Assembly (NCBI GenBank): GCA_027489835.1
Contig: JAIXZF010000119.1
Coordinates: forward strand, 1-11,639
Reading direction: 5' to 3'
Source: Hyphomicrobiales bacterium
GTDB taxonomy: Bacteria > Pseudomonadota > Alphaproteobacteria > Rhizobiales > Beijerinckiaceae
DNA: 11,639 nucleotides
Shown here: one piece after another, positions 1-6,600 of the stretch
Layout: each line of letters opens with the position of its first letter
Position numbering within the stretch: the stretch's first letter is position 1
Translations under genes and position numbers: made by a program
The notes under the pieces: model-generated
Told to the model about the DNA's origin: nothing
Databases searched by the model: none
What the model saw: the letters and a program-made list of their open reading frames with translations, nothing else

Positions 1-1547
1 ATGCCCTGGATGCAGCCGACGAGCTGGCCCATCACGGGCGGCCGCTCCGGGTTGCCGAAGTTGAGGTTGTCCGTGATGGCGAGCGGCGTCGCGCCCACCG
101 CCGTGAGGTTCCGCCAGGCCTCCGCCACGGCCTGCTTGCCGCCCTCCACCGGGTCGGCCTCGCAATAGCGCGGGGTGACGTCGCAAGTCATGGCGAGGCC
201 CTTGGGCCCGTCCCCGATGCGGATGACGCCGGCATCGCCACCGGGCCGCACGACCGAATTGCCGAGGATCAGCGTGTCGTACTGCTCGTACACCCAGCGC
301 TTCGAGCACTGGTCGGGCGAGCCCACGAGCTTCAGCAGCGCATCGGCATGGGACATCGGCGCGGCGATGCTCGCGGCATCCAGCACAGGCAGCCTGGGCG
401 ACGGCACCCAGGGGCGGTCATATTCGGGCGCCTCGTCGCCGAGTTCCTTGATCGGCATATCCGCCATCACGGCCCCCTGGTGCTTGACGACGAAGCGCAG
501 CGTGTCGGTGGTCTTGCCGACCACGGCGAAGTCGAGCCCCCATTTGCGGAAGATGGCCTCGGCCTCGGCTTCCTTGCCGGGCGTCAGCACCATCAGCATC
601 CGCTCCTGGCTTTCCGACAGCATCATCTCGTAGGCGCTCATCCGCTCCTCGCGGCAGGGCACCGCGTCGAGGTCGAGCTCGACGCCGAGATCGCCCTTCG
701 CGCCCATCTCGACCGCCGAGCAGGTCAGGCCCGCGGCCCCCATGTCCTGGATCGCGTCGACGCAGCCCTTGGCCATGATCTCGAGGCAAGCTTCCAGCAG
801 CAGCTTCTCGGCGAACGGATCGCCGACCTGGACGGTGGGCCGCTTGGCGGCGGAATCGTCGTCGAACTCGGCCGAGGCCATGCTCGCGCCGTGGATGCCG
901 TCGCGGCCTGTCTTGGAGCCGAGATAGACGATCGACTTGCCGACGCCGGTGGCCTTGGCGAGGAAGATCGCGTCCGTCTTCGCGATGCCGACGGCCATGG
1001 CGTTGACGAGGATGTTGCCGTTGTAGCGCGCGTCGAAGCCGACCAAGCCGCCGACCGTCGGCACGCCGAACGAGTTGCCGTAGCCGCCGATGCCCGCCAC
1101 CACGCCGGCGACCAGCTGCCGCGTGCGCGGATGCGAAGGCTCGCCGAAGCGCAGCGCGTTCAGCGCCGCGATGGGCCTGGCGCCCATGGTGAACACGTCG
1201 CGCAGGATGCCGCCGACGCCGGTCGTCGCGCCCTGATAAGGCTCGATGAAGCTGGGATGGTTGTGGCTCTCCATCTTGAAGACGATGGCGTCGCCGTCGC
1301 CGATGTCGATCACGCCGGCATTCTCGCCGGGGCCCTGCAGCACCCAGGGCGCCTTGGTGGGCAGCGTCTTGAGGTGCTTCTTCGAGGATTTGTAGGAGCA
1401 GTGCTCGTTCCACATGGCCGAGACGATGCCGAGCTCGGTGATGGTCGGCTCACGACCCATCAGCGCCAGGAAGCGGGCATACTCGTCGGGCTTTAGCCCA
1501 TGCTCCGCCGCGAGCTCGGGCGTGATGCGGATATCGTTAGCGACCAC
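1..1547 (-). CDS. purL: Phosphoribosylformylglycinamidine synthase, large subunit PurL (3' end outside window)
   Basis: PurL makes FGAM from FGAR, ATP and ammonia/glutamine in de novo purine synthesis, with the small partners PurS and PurQ in the cytoplasm. About 515 codons are present, against roughly 740 in the usual small-type PurL, so the C-terminal third lies beyond the left edge. Visible family blocks, read from the minus strand, are the N-terminal ITPELAAEHGL, SAMWNEHCSYKSS (catalytic-His region), KMESHNHPSFIEPYQGA, GVGGILRDVFTMGARP, FDARYNGNILVNAMAVG, QDMGAAGLTCS and SESQERMLMV. The frame is open throughout. I chose the GTG at 1547-1545 because AAGGGG sits 6 nt upstream. An in-frame ATG at 1571 has no Shine-Dalgarno sequence and would add eight atypical residues. 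The gene is divergent from the TadG-like gene. purS and purQ are not in the window. Identity is very secure; only the start is uncertain. Confidence 0.95.
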   Translation of the reverse strand, partial: MVANDIRITPELAAEHGLKPDEYARFLALMGREPTITELGIVSAMWNEHCSYKSSKKHLKTLPTKAPWVLQGPGENAGVIDIGDGDAIVFKMESHNHPSFIEPYQGATTGVGGILRDVFTMGARPIAALNALRFGEPSHPRTRQLVAGVVAGIGGYGNSFGVPTVGGLVGFDARYNGNILVNAMAVGIAKTDAIFLAKATGVGKSIVYLGSKTGRDGIHGASMASAEFDDDSAAKRPTVQVGDPFAEKLLLEACLEIMAKGCVDAIQDMGAAGLTCSAVEMGAKGDLGVELDLDAVPCREERMSAYEMMLSESQERMLMVLTPGKEAEAEAIFRKWGLDFAVVGKTTDTLRFVVKHQGAVMADMPIKELGDEAPEYDRPWVPSPRLPVLDAASIAAPMSHADALLKLVGSPDQCSKRWVYEQYDTLILGNSVVRPGGDAGVIRIGDGPKGLAMTCDVTPRYCEADPVEGGKQAVAEAWRNLTAVGATPLAITDNLNFGNPERPPVMGQLVGCIQG

Positions 1548-1571
1548 CGATGTCCCCTTGGCGCAGATCAT

Positions 1572-1585
1572 TTAAGTCAAATTAA
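1572..1585. promoter_or_regulatory. TTAA-N6-TTAA element in the purL / TadG divergent region
   Basis: Two TTAA tetramers (1572-1575 and 1582-1585) are separated by six bases. They form the only AT-rich patch of the 201-nt divergent intergenic region. CtrA full sites in alphaproteobacteria are TTAA-N7-TTAA, so this misses by one base. It may be an upstream element for purL or mean nothing. The rest of the region shows no convincing -35/-10 pair for either gene. Confidence 0.2.
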
Positions 1586-1588
1586 GCG

Positions 1589-1607
1589 CGGTCCCGAAAC
1601 AGGACCG
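1589..1607. repeat. Short inverted repeat (6-bp stem, 7-nt loop) upstream of purL
   Basis: CGGTCC (1589-1594) and GGACCG (1602-1607) are perfect reverse complements around CGAAACA. The element lies 42 nt upstream of the purL GTG and about 140 nt upstream of the TadG-like gene. It could be a leader hairpin or an operator. There is no T-run beside it on either strand, so it does not look like a terminator. Confidence 0.35.
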
Positions 1608-1736
1608 GTGTGCCGTTCTGGCGCAATAGCTTGCCCACCTGCAGGACACAATCCGTGCGGTTGGGTCATTTAGGGACAGAATCCGGCTGGCCTGCCGCTT
1701 GCTCATGCGATGCGCAATACGTCGTCATTCGTGAAC

Positions 1737-1742
1737 AGGAGG
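1737..1742 (+). promoter_or_regulatory. Shine-Dalgarno AGGAGG deciding a TTG start
   Basis: AGGAGG is the strongest ribosome-binding sequence in the area. It is 6 nt from the in-frame TTG at 1749 but 15 nt from the in-frame ATG at 1758. It would fall inside the coding region if the ATG at 1710 were used. It therefore argues for initiation at the TTG. Confidence 0.6.
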
Positions 1743-1748
1743 TTGGCC

Positions 1749-3176
1749 TTGCGCATCATGGAAAGGATTTCCCGGTTGCGCCGCCGCTTTGCGCTCGATG
1801 ATCGCGCAAGCGTTGGCATGATCTTCGGGCTGACCCTCGTGCCGGTCACGGCGCTGACGGGTGCGGCCCTCGACTATTCGCGCGCATCCCTCGTCCGCAA
1901 CGAGCTGCAGTCGGCCGTCGACGCCGCCGCGCTGGCCCTGGCCAAGGATGCGGTCGCCGCCAACACGACCGAGGCTTTCACCCGCGCGCAGGCCGTGTTC
2001 CGCGCCAATTTCCCTTCCCGCTTCGAAAGCGTCGTGCAGTCCCTGACCGTGACGCGCCTGACCGACAGCTACCGCGTCGAGGCCCGGGCGCGCGTGCAGT
2101 TCGCCGTGATGCAGCTCATGGGCGCCTCCAGCACCGACGTGTCCGCCACCGGCACGTCGAGCTGGGGCATCAACAAGATCGAGATCGCGCTCGTGCTCGA
2201 CAACACCGGCTCGATGGGCTCGGCCAACAAGATGCAGGAGCTCAAGAAGGCCCTGTGCGGTGACACGACCTGTTCGAACACAAGCCCCACCGCCGGCTTC
2301 ATCAAGCTGATGAAGGACGCCGCGATGGAGGCCGACCAGATCCGCGTGGCGCTGGTCCCCTTCGACACCACGGTCCGCGTGCCGCTTGGCGTGCAGAACG
2401 CCGTCAATGCCGGCTCCAACATCGCGGCGACCTTCGCCTACACCGGCGCGGGCTATTGCAGTTTGAACACCACCGCGGCCAACCGCGTGTCCTGGTCGCT
2501 GGCCAGTGCGCCCGCCACATCCTGGTTCCGCTTCGCCAACCGCGACAAGGATACGACGGCCGCTTCCTCCGGCTGCGGCACCGGTCGCACCAGCCGCGGC
2601 TCCTGGCAGGGCTGCCTGTGGGACCGCGATCAGGACAGCAACCGCGACACGGTGCCCACCGGCGTCGATCCCCTCGACGTCAACACCCTCTACCCGGCGG
2701 TGAACTGCCGCTCCAATTCCCTGGCCCGCATGGCCCCGCTGGTCGACGTGCGCACCAACACGGCCAACCTCGTCACCTCGCTCGCCCTGATGCAGCCCTC
2801 CGGCAACACCAACGTGACCATCGGCGCGACCTGGGGCGTGAACATGCTGTCGCCGGGCTTTCCAATGAGCACGGCCGCCCCCGCGCAGGATCGCCTCAGC
2901 CGCTACATGGTCCTGCTGACGGACGGCGACAACACCGAGAACCGCCAGACGGGCTCCTCGACCTCGATCGACGCGCGCACCCGCCTGGCCTGCGCCAACG
3001 CCCGCGCCCAGGGCATCACGGTCTATGCGGTGCGCGTCATCGACGGCAACCGCGACCTGCTGCGCGAATGCGCCTCCGGCCCGGCCAACTACTACGAGGT
3101 TTCAAACGCCTCGCAGTTGACCGACGTGTTCGCCAGCATCGCAGGCCGCATCGGGTCGATCCGCCTCACGAACTGA
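1749..3176 (+). CDS. TadG-like membrane-anchored protein with von Willebrand factor A domain
   Basis: This is a 475-residue protein of the TadE/TadG-related group. Such proteins are minor pilins or surface proteins linked to Flp/Tad pili, with a putative Flp pilus assembly N-terminus and an extracytoplasmic VWA domain. A basic N-terminus (RLRRRF) precedes one membrane segment at about 22-42, then LDYSRASLVRNELQSAVDAAALA, typical of the Tad N-terminal domain. The VWA domain begins near residue 143. Its MIDAS motif is DNTGSM (151-156, Thr at the usual Ser position), and TDGDN (391-395) is the later acidic metal loop. A cysteine-rich insert includes GCLWDRDQDSN, a segment I recall in related rhizobial proteins. 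Several cysteines suggest disulfides outside the cytoplasm. No other tad gene is present, so it is an orphan. The TTG at 1749 is preferred because AGGAGG precedes it by 6 nt; 1758 (ATG) and 1710 (ATG) are alternatives. Its role in adhesion or piliation is inferred. Confidence 0.85.
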   Translation: MRIMERISRLRRRFALDDRASVGMIFGLTLVPVTALTGAALDYSRASLVRNELQSAVDAAALALAKDAVAANTTEAFTRAQAVFRANFPSRFESVVQSLTVTRLTDSYRVEARARVQFAVMQLMGASSTDVSATGTSSWGINKIEIALVLDNTGSMGSANKMQELKKALCGDTTCSNTSPTAGFIKLMKDAAMEADQIRVALVPFDTTVRVPLGVQNAVNAGSNIAATFAYTGAGYCSLNTTAANRVSWSLASAPATSWFRFANRDKDTTAASSGCGTGRTSRGSWQGCLWDRDQDSNRDTVPTGVDPLDVNTLYPAVNCRSNSLARMAPLVDVRTNTANLVTSLALMQPSGNTNVTIGATWGVNMLSPGFPMSTAAPAQDRLSRYMVLLTDGDNTENRQTGSSTSIDARTRLACANARAQGITVYAVRVIDGNRDLLRECASGPANYYEVSNASQLTDVFASIAGRIGSIRLTN

Positions 3177-3182
3177 GCGTCA

Positions 3183-3218
3183 GTCCCGGCATCAGGTAGC
3201 CGCAGGATCGCCCGGGAC
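3183..3218. repeat. Inverted repeat GTCCCGG ... CCGGGAC after the TadG-like gene
   Basis: GTCCCGG (3183-3189) and CCGGGAC (3212-3218) are perfect complements with a 22-nt loop, starting 7 nt after the stop codon. The loop is long and no T-run follows. It may act with the next hairpin in transcript 3'-end formation or stability, or be chance in GC-rich DNA. Confidence 0.3.
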
Positions 3219-3240
3219 CTCGTCACGCCCAGCCTCGTCG

Positions 3241-3266
3241 CCGCCGCGCCTCTCGCGCGGCGGTTT
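3241..3266 (+). terminator. Probable intrinsic terminator of the TadG-like gene
   Basis: CCGCCGCGC (3241-3249) and GCGCGGCGG (3255-3263) form a perfect 9-bp all-GC stem around the loop CTCTC, followed directly by TTT (3264-3266). It lies 65 nt after the stop of the TadG-like gene and about 75 nt before tspO. The stem is very strong but the T-run is short, so termination may be partial. There is no T-run on the minus side. Confidence 0.45.
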
Positions 3267-3342
3267 CGCGTGGAGGGCGGCGAATGACGTCGGGATCGGC
3301 TTTCGCGCTTGCGGAATCGCCCGGAAGGGTCATATCCGGCCC

Positions 3343-3828
3343 ATGACCTCCTTGCGCTTCCCCATCGACAAGCTGCTCCTCGCCATCGGTCCGGTCGTCG
3401 CCGCGTCCATGCTCGGCAACGCCATCACCCGGCCCCATATCGGCGGCTGGTACGCTGCCTTGATCAAGCCGGCCTTCAACCCGCCCAACTGGATCTTCCC
3501 GGTCGCCTGGACGACGCTGTTCGCGCTGATGGCCTACGCCGCCTTCCGCGTGCTGAAATGGCCTGCCGGAACGCCGCATCGCGGGCAGGCGCTGGCGCTG
3601 TTCTACGGCCAGCTCGTCCTCAACGTGGCGTGGTCTTACGCCTTCTTCGGCCTTCAGTCGCCGCTGCTGGGCCTCGTGGTGATCGTGCCGTTCCTTGCGG
3701 CCATCATCCTGACCATCCGCAGCTTCGAGAAGGTCGATCCGTTCGCGTCGTGGCTGCTTTGGCCCTATGCGGCCTGGGTGTCCTTCGCCACGGTGCTGAA
3801 CCTCGCCATCTGGTCGCTGAACCGCTAG
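3343..3828 (+). CDS. tspO: TspO/MBR family tryptophan-rich sensory protein
   Basis: This 161-residue integral membrane protein has the normal length for the family. TspO proteins have five transmembrane helices and bind tetrapyrroles and other hydrophobic ligands. In alphaproteobacteria they modulate tetrapyrrole/pigment metabolism and stress responses. Conserved blocks are visible: KPAFNPPNWIFPVAWTTLF (42-60), NVAWSYAFFG (94-103) and PYAAWVSFATVLNLAIWSLN (141-160), with the expected hydrophobic segments near 10-28, 48-70, 83-104, 107-127 and 134-157. The ATG at 3343 gives a normal N-terminus. A GGAAGGG (3323-3329) lies 13 nt upstream, which is rather far for a Shine-Dalgarno sequence. The gene is alone on its strand after a probable terminator, and converges on the response regulator with overlapping stop codons. 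The ligand here cannot be read from sequence. Confidence 0.95.
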   Translation: MTSLRFPIDKLLLAIGPVVAASMLGNAITRPHIGGWYAALIKPAFNPPNWIFPVAWTTLFALMAYAAFRVLKWPAGTPHRGQALALFYGQLVLNVAWSYAFFGLQSPLLGLVVIVPFLAAIILTIRSFEKVDPFASWLLWPYAAWVSFATVLNLAIWSLNR

Positions 3829-4202
3829 GCGCCCTTCTTCAGCGCCAGCGTCCGCTCGACCGTGCTGCGGAGCTCGGCCAGGCCGAACGGCTTGGTCATC
3901 ACGTCGACGACGATGTTCTCGAGGCTTTTCGCGCGCTCGCGCTGCTCGGCGTAGCCGGTCATGAGCAGGATCGTCAGGTCCGGAAACTCGCGCTTGGCCT
4001 GAAGCGCGAAGGCGATGCCGTCCATAAGCGGCATGCGGATGTCGCTGAGAACGAGGTCGAAAGCCCCGCCATGCTCGGTGACGAGGTCCATGGCCTCGGC
4101 GCCGTCGCCGGCCACGGTGACCTCGTGCCCGTCGAGCGCGACGCCGCGCGCAATCAGTGCGCGCACGGCTTCCTCATCGTCGACCACCAGAATGCGAGCC
4201 AT
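3825..4202 (-). CDS. Single-domain response regulator (CheY/CpdR-like receiver)
   Basis: This 125-residue protein consists of one receiver domain with no output domain. All phosphorylation-site residues are present: acidic pocket D8/D9 (VVDDEE), phosphoacceptor D54 (LVLSDIRMP), T82 (LLMTGYA) and K104 (TKPF). Such stand-alone receivers work by protein-protein contact in phosphorelays or, for CpdR, as adaptors for ClpXP proteolysis. The MARILVVDDEE start and MTGYA/KPF segments resemble CpdR-like alphaproteobacterial proteins, but I cannot assign an orthologue, so no symbol is given. It is the last gene of a three-gene minus-strand unit, only 11 nt after hpt. The sequence TGAGGGA combines the hpt stop codon with this gene's Shine-Dalgarno, which suggests translational coupling. 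No histidine kinase is nearby. Its stop codon shares CTAG with the tspO stop. Confidence 0.9.
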   Translation of the reverse strand: MARILVVDDEEAVRALIARGVALDGHEVTVAGDGAEAMDLVTEHGGAFDLVLSDIRMPLMDGIAFALQAKREFPDLTILLMTGYAEQRERAKSLENIVVDVMTKPFGLAELRSTVERTLALKKGA

Positions 4203-4213
4203 CGCCCGGTCCC

Positions 4214-4774
4214 TCAGACGCCGTGGAAGCCTGGCTGGTCGTCCGTCTCGACGACGCCCACGAAAGGCAGCTGCCGGTAGGAATGCGCCACGTCCATGCC
4301 ATAGCCCACGACGAAATAGTCAGGGCAGACGAAGCCCACAAGATCGGCCTTGATGGAGACGGCGCGCTTGCCGGGCTTCTCCAGCAGCACGGCGGTCAGC
4401 ACCCGGCGCGCGCCGCGGGCCGCCAGCAGGTCCTTGGCGAAGGCGATCGTGCGGCCCGATTCGAGGATGTCGTCGACGAGCAGCACGTCGCGGCCCGCCA
4501 CCTCGCTCTGCACGTCCCGCAGGATCTCGACCTGGCCCGACGACACCGTGGCGTCGCGATAGGATGACAGATGCACGAACTCGACCTGCGGGCTCAGGCC
4601 CGCATGGTGCATGGCGCGGATCAGGTCCGCGGCGAACATGAAGCTGCCCTTGAGCACGGCGACGACCAGGAGGTCCTTGAGGTCGGCCTTGGCGATCGCA
4701 TCCGCCATCTCGCGGTTGCGTTTGGCGATCGCATCCTCGTCAAAGAGGACACGGATGCGGCGATGGTCCACCAT
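4214..4774 (-). CDS. hpt: Hypoxanthine phosphoribosyltransferase
   Basis: This cytoplasmic salvage enzyme converts hypoxanthine (and often guanine) plus PRPP to IMP/GMP and pyrophosphate. The 186-residue length is normal. The VLKGSFMF loop (40-47) binds pyrophosphate. The PRPP signature VLLVDDILESGRT (97-109) has the two adjacent acidic residues D101 and D102. The LLEKPGKR segment and FVCPDYFVVGYGMD near the C-terminus are typical purine-contact and closing regions of bacterial Hpt. A GGGAG lies 5 nt before the ATG. The gene starts 17 nt after the zinc-ribbon gene and ends 11 nt before the response regulator, so the three are probably cotranscribed. purL at the left end serves the same nucleotide pool by the de novo route but is in a separate unit. 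Confidence 0.95.
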   Translation of the reverse strand: MVDHRRIRVLFDEDAIAKRNREMADAIAKADLKDLLVVAVLKGSFMFAADLIRAMHHAGLSPQVEFVHLSSYRDATVSSGQVEILRDVQSEVAGRDVLLVDDILESGRTIAFAKDLLAARGARRVLTAVLLEKPGKRAVSIKADLVGFVCPDYFVVGYGMDVAHSYRQLPFVGVVETDDQPGFHGV

Positions 4775-4791
4775 GAGGGCTCCCGGGCAAG

Positions 4792-5820
4792 TCAGCGCTG
4801 GGCCGTGGCGCTCTGCATCGCGTCCGCGAAACGGACCTCCACGTCGCGGCCGGCTTCTGGGGGTGTCGCAAGCCGCGTCCGAAATTGCAATGCCTCGCCG
4901 GGCTTCAGGCTGCGCCGGGGCGGCTCGGCCGTCCAGGTGTAGAGGGTGCGCCCATCGGCGCCCCGCACCCTGATCTCGATCATCGGAACCGGCACCGTGT
5001 CCGCGTGGACGCTGCGCACCGAGCCCTCGACCACGAGCAGCCTCGCCTCGCCCTCCTTCACCAGCGAGGACGTGATGTCCGCGAAGGCGAGCCCGCTCGG
5101 GTTCACCGGCAAGCCCACCGCGCGGAACAGGCTGGCGCTTCCCGGAGCGAGCTTCACCACCGCTTCGCGCTGCACGATTCCGGCGCCGAGCACGAGGCAG
5201 CCCGCCAGAGCCAAGCCGGCCGGCCCCTTCGCGAGGCGGCCCAATGCGGCCGCTCGGCCGGGGCCGCGGGCCCTGCGGTCGACGACCTTTCGGGCGCCGG
5301 TGCGCGGCGGCGCGCCGGGCGCGATCAGCTCAGTGCCGTCGGCCGCGGGCAGTATGGCGGGCTGCCGGGCATCGCTCCGCTTCGTGCCGCGCCTGCGTGA
5401 CAGCCAGCCTGGCAGAAAGCGGCGCCAGCCCTTCGGCTGCGGCGGATCGTCCGCCTCGGTCGTCGTCACCGGCCCGGCTCCGGCGGCGTCGAGGTCGACC
5501 GCCTCGGTGGCTGCGAGCCGCTCGGCTTCGGCGAGCTCCTTCTCGAAGAGTTCGTCGAGCCCTTCGGCGATGTCGGACTGAGCTTCCTGCCCGGTGTCAG
5601 AGTTGACGACCACTTCGGACGCTCCCGCGACTGGCGGCGCTCCAGCGTTCTCCGCGGCCCAAGCCGCGGCTTCCGCGGCGACCTCGGCGGTCTTGTCGTC
5701 GGCCAGCGTCACGAAGAAATCGGCGCGGCAGCTCGCGCAGCGGACCTTGCGACCGTCCTGCCCGATCTTCGCATCGTCGATGCTGTATCGGCTTGCGCAG
5801 TATGGGCAGACAATGAGCAT
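4792..5820 (-). CDS. MJ0042-type zinc-ribbon, single-pass membrane protein of unknown role
   Basis: This 342-residue protein begins with an MJ0042-type zinc ribbon: C5-x2-C8 (CPYC) and C28-x2-C31 (CASC), with Y12, I14 and RKVRC as in the family. A long acidic, Ala/Glu-rich, probably disordered linker follows (about 40-125), then a basic stretch (about 130-195). One membrane helix lies at about 199-216 (GLALAGCLVLGAGIV). The C-terminal region (about 245-335), with LLVVEGSVRS and LKPGEALQFRTRL, resembles the DUF3426-type domain often paired with this zinc ribbon. The predicted layout is zinc ribbon in the cytoplasm and the C-terminal domain outside the membrane. It is divergent from ftsE and leads the unit with hpt and the response regulator. 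I recall this neighbour relation with ftsEX in other Hyphomicrobiales. No reaction can be assigned. No clear Shine-Dalgarno precedes the ATG at 5820. Confidence 0.85.
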   Translation of the reverse strand: MLIVCPYCASRYSIDDAKIGQDGRKVRCASCRADFFVTLADDKTAEVAAEAAAWAAENAGAPPVAGASEVVVNSDTGQEAQSDIAEGLDELFEKELAEAERLAATEAVDLDAAGAGPVTTTEADDPPQPKGWRRFLPGWLSRRRGTKRSDARQPAILPAADGTELIAPGAPPRTGARKVVDRRARGPGRAAALGRLAKGPAGLALAGCLVLGAGIVQREAVVKLAPGSASLFRAVGLPVNPSGLAFADITSSLVKEGEARLLVVEGSVRSVHADTVPVPMIEIRVRGADGRTLYTWTAEPPRRSLKPGEALQFRTRLATPPEAGRDVEVRFADAMQSATAQR

Positions 5821-5881
5821 GGCGAATCAGCGTGCCGGCCGTCCGGCCTCCTGCGGCGATGCACGCGAGTTGAGGCGCGGT

Positions 5882-5889
5882 ATGGTTAA
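5882..5889 (-). promoter_or_regulatory. TTAACCAT octamer, candidate CtrA half-site
   Basis: The minus strand reads TTAACCAT here, in the 117-nt divergent region between the zinc-ribbon gene (start 5820) and ftsE (start 5938). This octamer is the half-site form described for CtrA in Caulobacter. TTAA words are rare in this GC-rich sequence. It lies 48 nt upstream of the ftsE start, a plausible promoter position. I found no convincing -35/-10 pair around it, and binding is only an inference. Confidence 0.3.
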
Positions 5890-5937
5890 CGCTCGGTGAA
5901 GATCGGGGATGGCCTTGGGCTGTCCGGGGAGTGGTGG

Positions 5938-6597
5938 ATGGTCCGGTTTGAAGGCGTCGGCCTTCGCTACGGCATGGGGCCGGAGGTGCTGAGGGACATC
6001 ACCTTCAGCGTCGAGCCCCGTTCGTTCCAGTATCTCACCGGCCCGTCGGGCGCCGGCAAGACGACGCTTCTGAAGCTCATGCTGCTTTCGCTCAAGCCGA
6101 CGCGGGGGCTCGTTAACCTGTTCGGCCATGACGTGACGCGCCGCCAGAACGACGCGCTCAGCGCCGCGCGCCGCCGCATGGGCGTGGTGTTCCAGGACTT
6201 CCGGCTGCTCGACCACCTGACCGTCTACGAGAACGTCTCGTTGCCGATGCGCGTCAAGGGCCGGGAGGAAGCCAGCTACCGCGCCGAGGTGATCGAGCTT
6301 TTGCGCTGGGTCGGGCTGGGCGAGCGCATGCACTCGATCCCGCCGGTGCTCTCCGGCGGCGAGAAGCAGCGCGCCGCCATTGCGCGGGCGCTGATCGTCA
6401 AGCCCGAGCTGCTGCTGGCCGACGAGCCGACGGGCAATGTCGACCCGACTCTGGCGCGCCGCCTGCTGCGCCTGTTCATGGAACTGCAGCAATTGGGCAC
6501 CGCCGTCGTGATCGCCACGCACGACCTCAACCTGATGGACCAGCACGATGCCCGCCGCCTCGTGCTGGCCAACGGCTTCCTGCACGTCGACGGCTGA
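5938..6597 (+). CDS. ftsE: Cell division ATP-binding protein FtsE
   Basis: FtsE is the cytoplasmic ATPase of the FtsEX complex at the division septum, which couples ATP hydrolysis to control of peptidoglycan hydrolases and divisome assembly. All ABC motifs are intact: Walker A GPSGAGKTT (35-43), Q-loop Q86 (VFQDFRLLD), signature LSGGEKQR (138-145), Walker B LLLADE (158-163), D-loop NVDP (167-170) and H-loop H195 (ATHD). The 219-residue length is typical. The ATG at 5938 is chosen because GGGGAG lies 6 nt upstream and MVRFEGVGLRYGMG is the usual FtsE N-terminus. A GTG at 5896 would add 14 atypical residues. ftsX starts 3 nt after the stop, so the two are cotranscribed and probably translationally coupled. 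Confidence 0.97.
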   Translation: MVRFEGVGLRYGMGPEVLRDITFSVEPRSFQYLTGPSGAGKTTLLKLMLLSLKPTRGLVNLFGHDVTRRQNDALSAARRRMGVVFQDFRLLDHLTVYENVSLPMRVKGREEASYRAEVIELLRWVGLGERMHSIPPVLSGGEKQRAAIARALIVKPELLLADEPTGNVDPTLARRLLRLFMELQQLGTAVVIATHDLNLMDQHDARRLVLANGFLHVDG

Positions 6598-6600
6598 CCG

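Noticed and set aside
348..1496. A 382-codon open frame on the plus strand across purL
   Set aside because: It is a shadow of purL, whose conserved blocks are all on the minus strand in one unbroken frame.
1548..1748. A purine riboswitch in the leader of purL
   Set aside because: I could not find the conserved three-way-junction core. Only a 6-bp hairpin is present.
2610..2660. DRDQDSNRD in the TadG-like protein as a calcium-binding EF-hand-like loop
   Set aside because: It superficially matches DxDxDxN but lacks the flanking pattern, and similar GC-x-x-DRDQ segments recur in related VWA proteins, so it is probably just a family feature.
5834..5847. GCCGG-CCGT-CCGGC hairpin upstream of the zinc-ribbon gene
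   Set aside because: A 5-bp GC stem is common by chance in this sequence and has no supporting context.
5896..5937. GTG at 5896 as the ftsE start
   Set aside because: It would add 14 residues foreign to FtsE, and the ATG at 5938 has GGGGAG at 6 nt.
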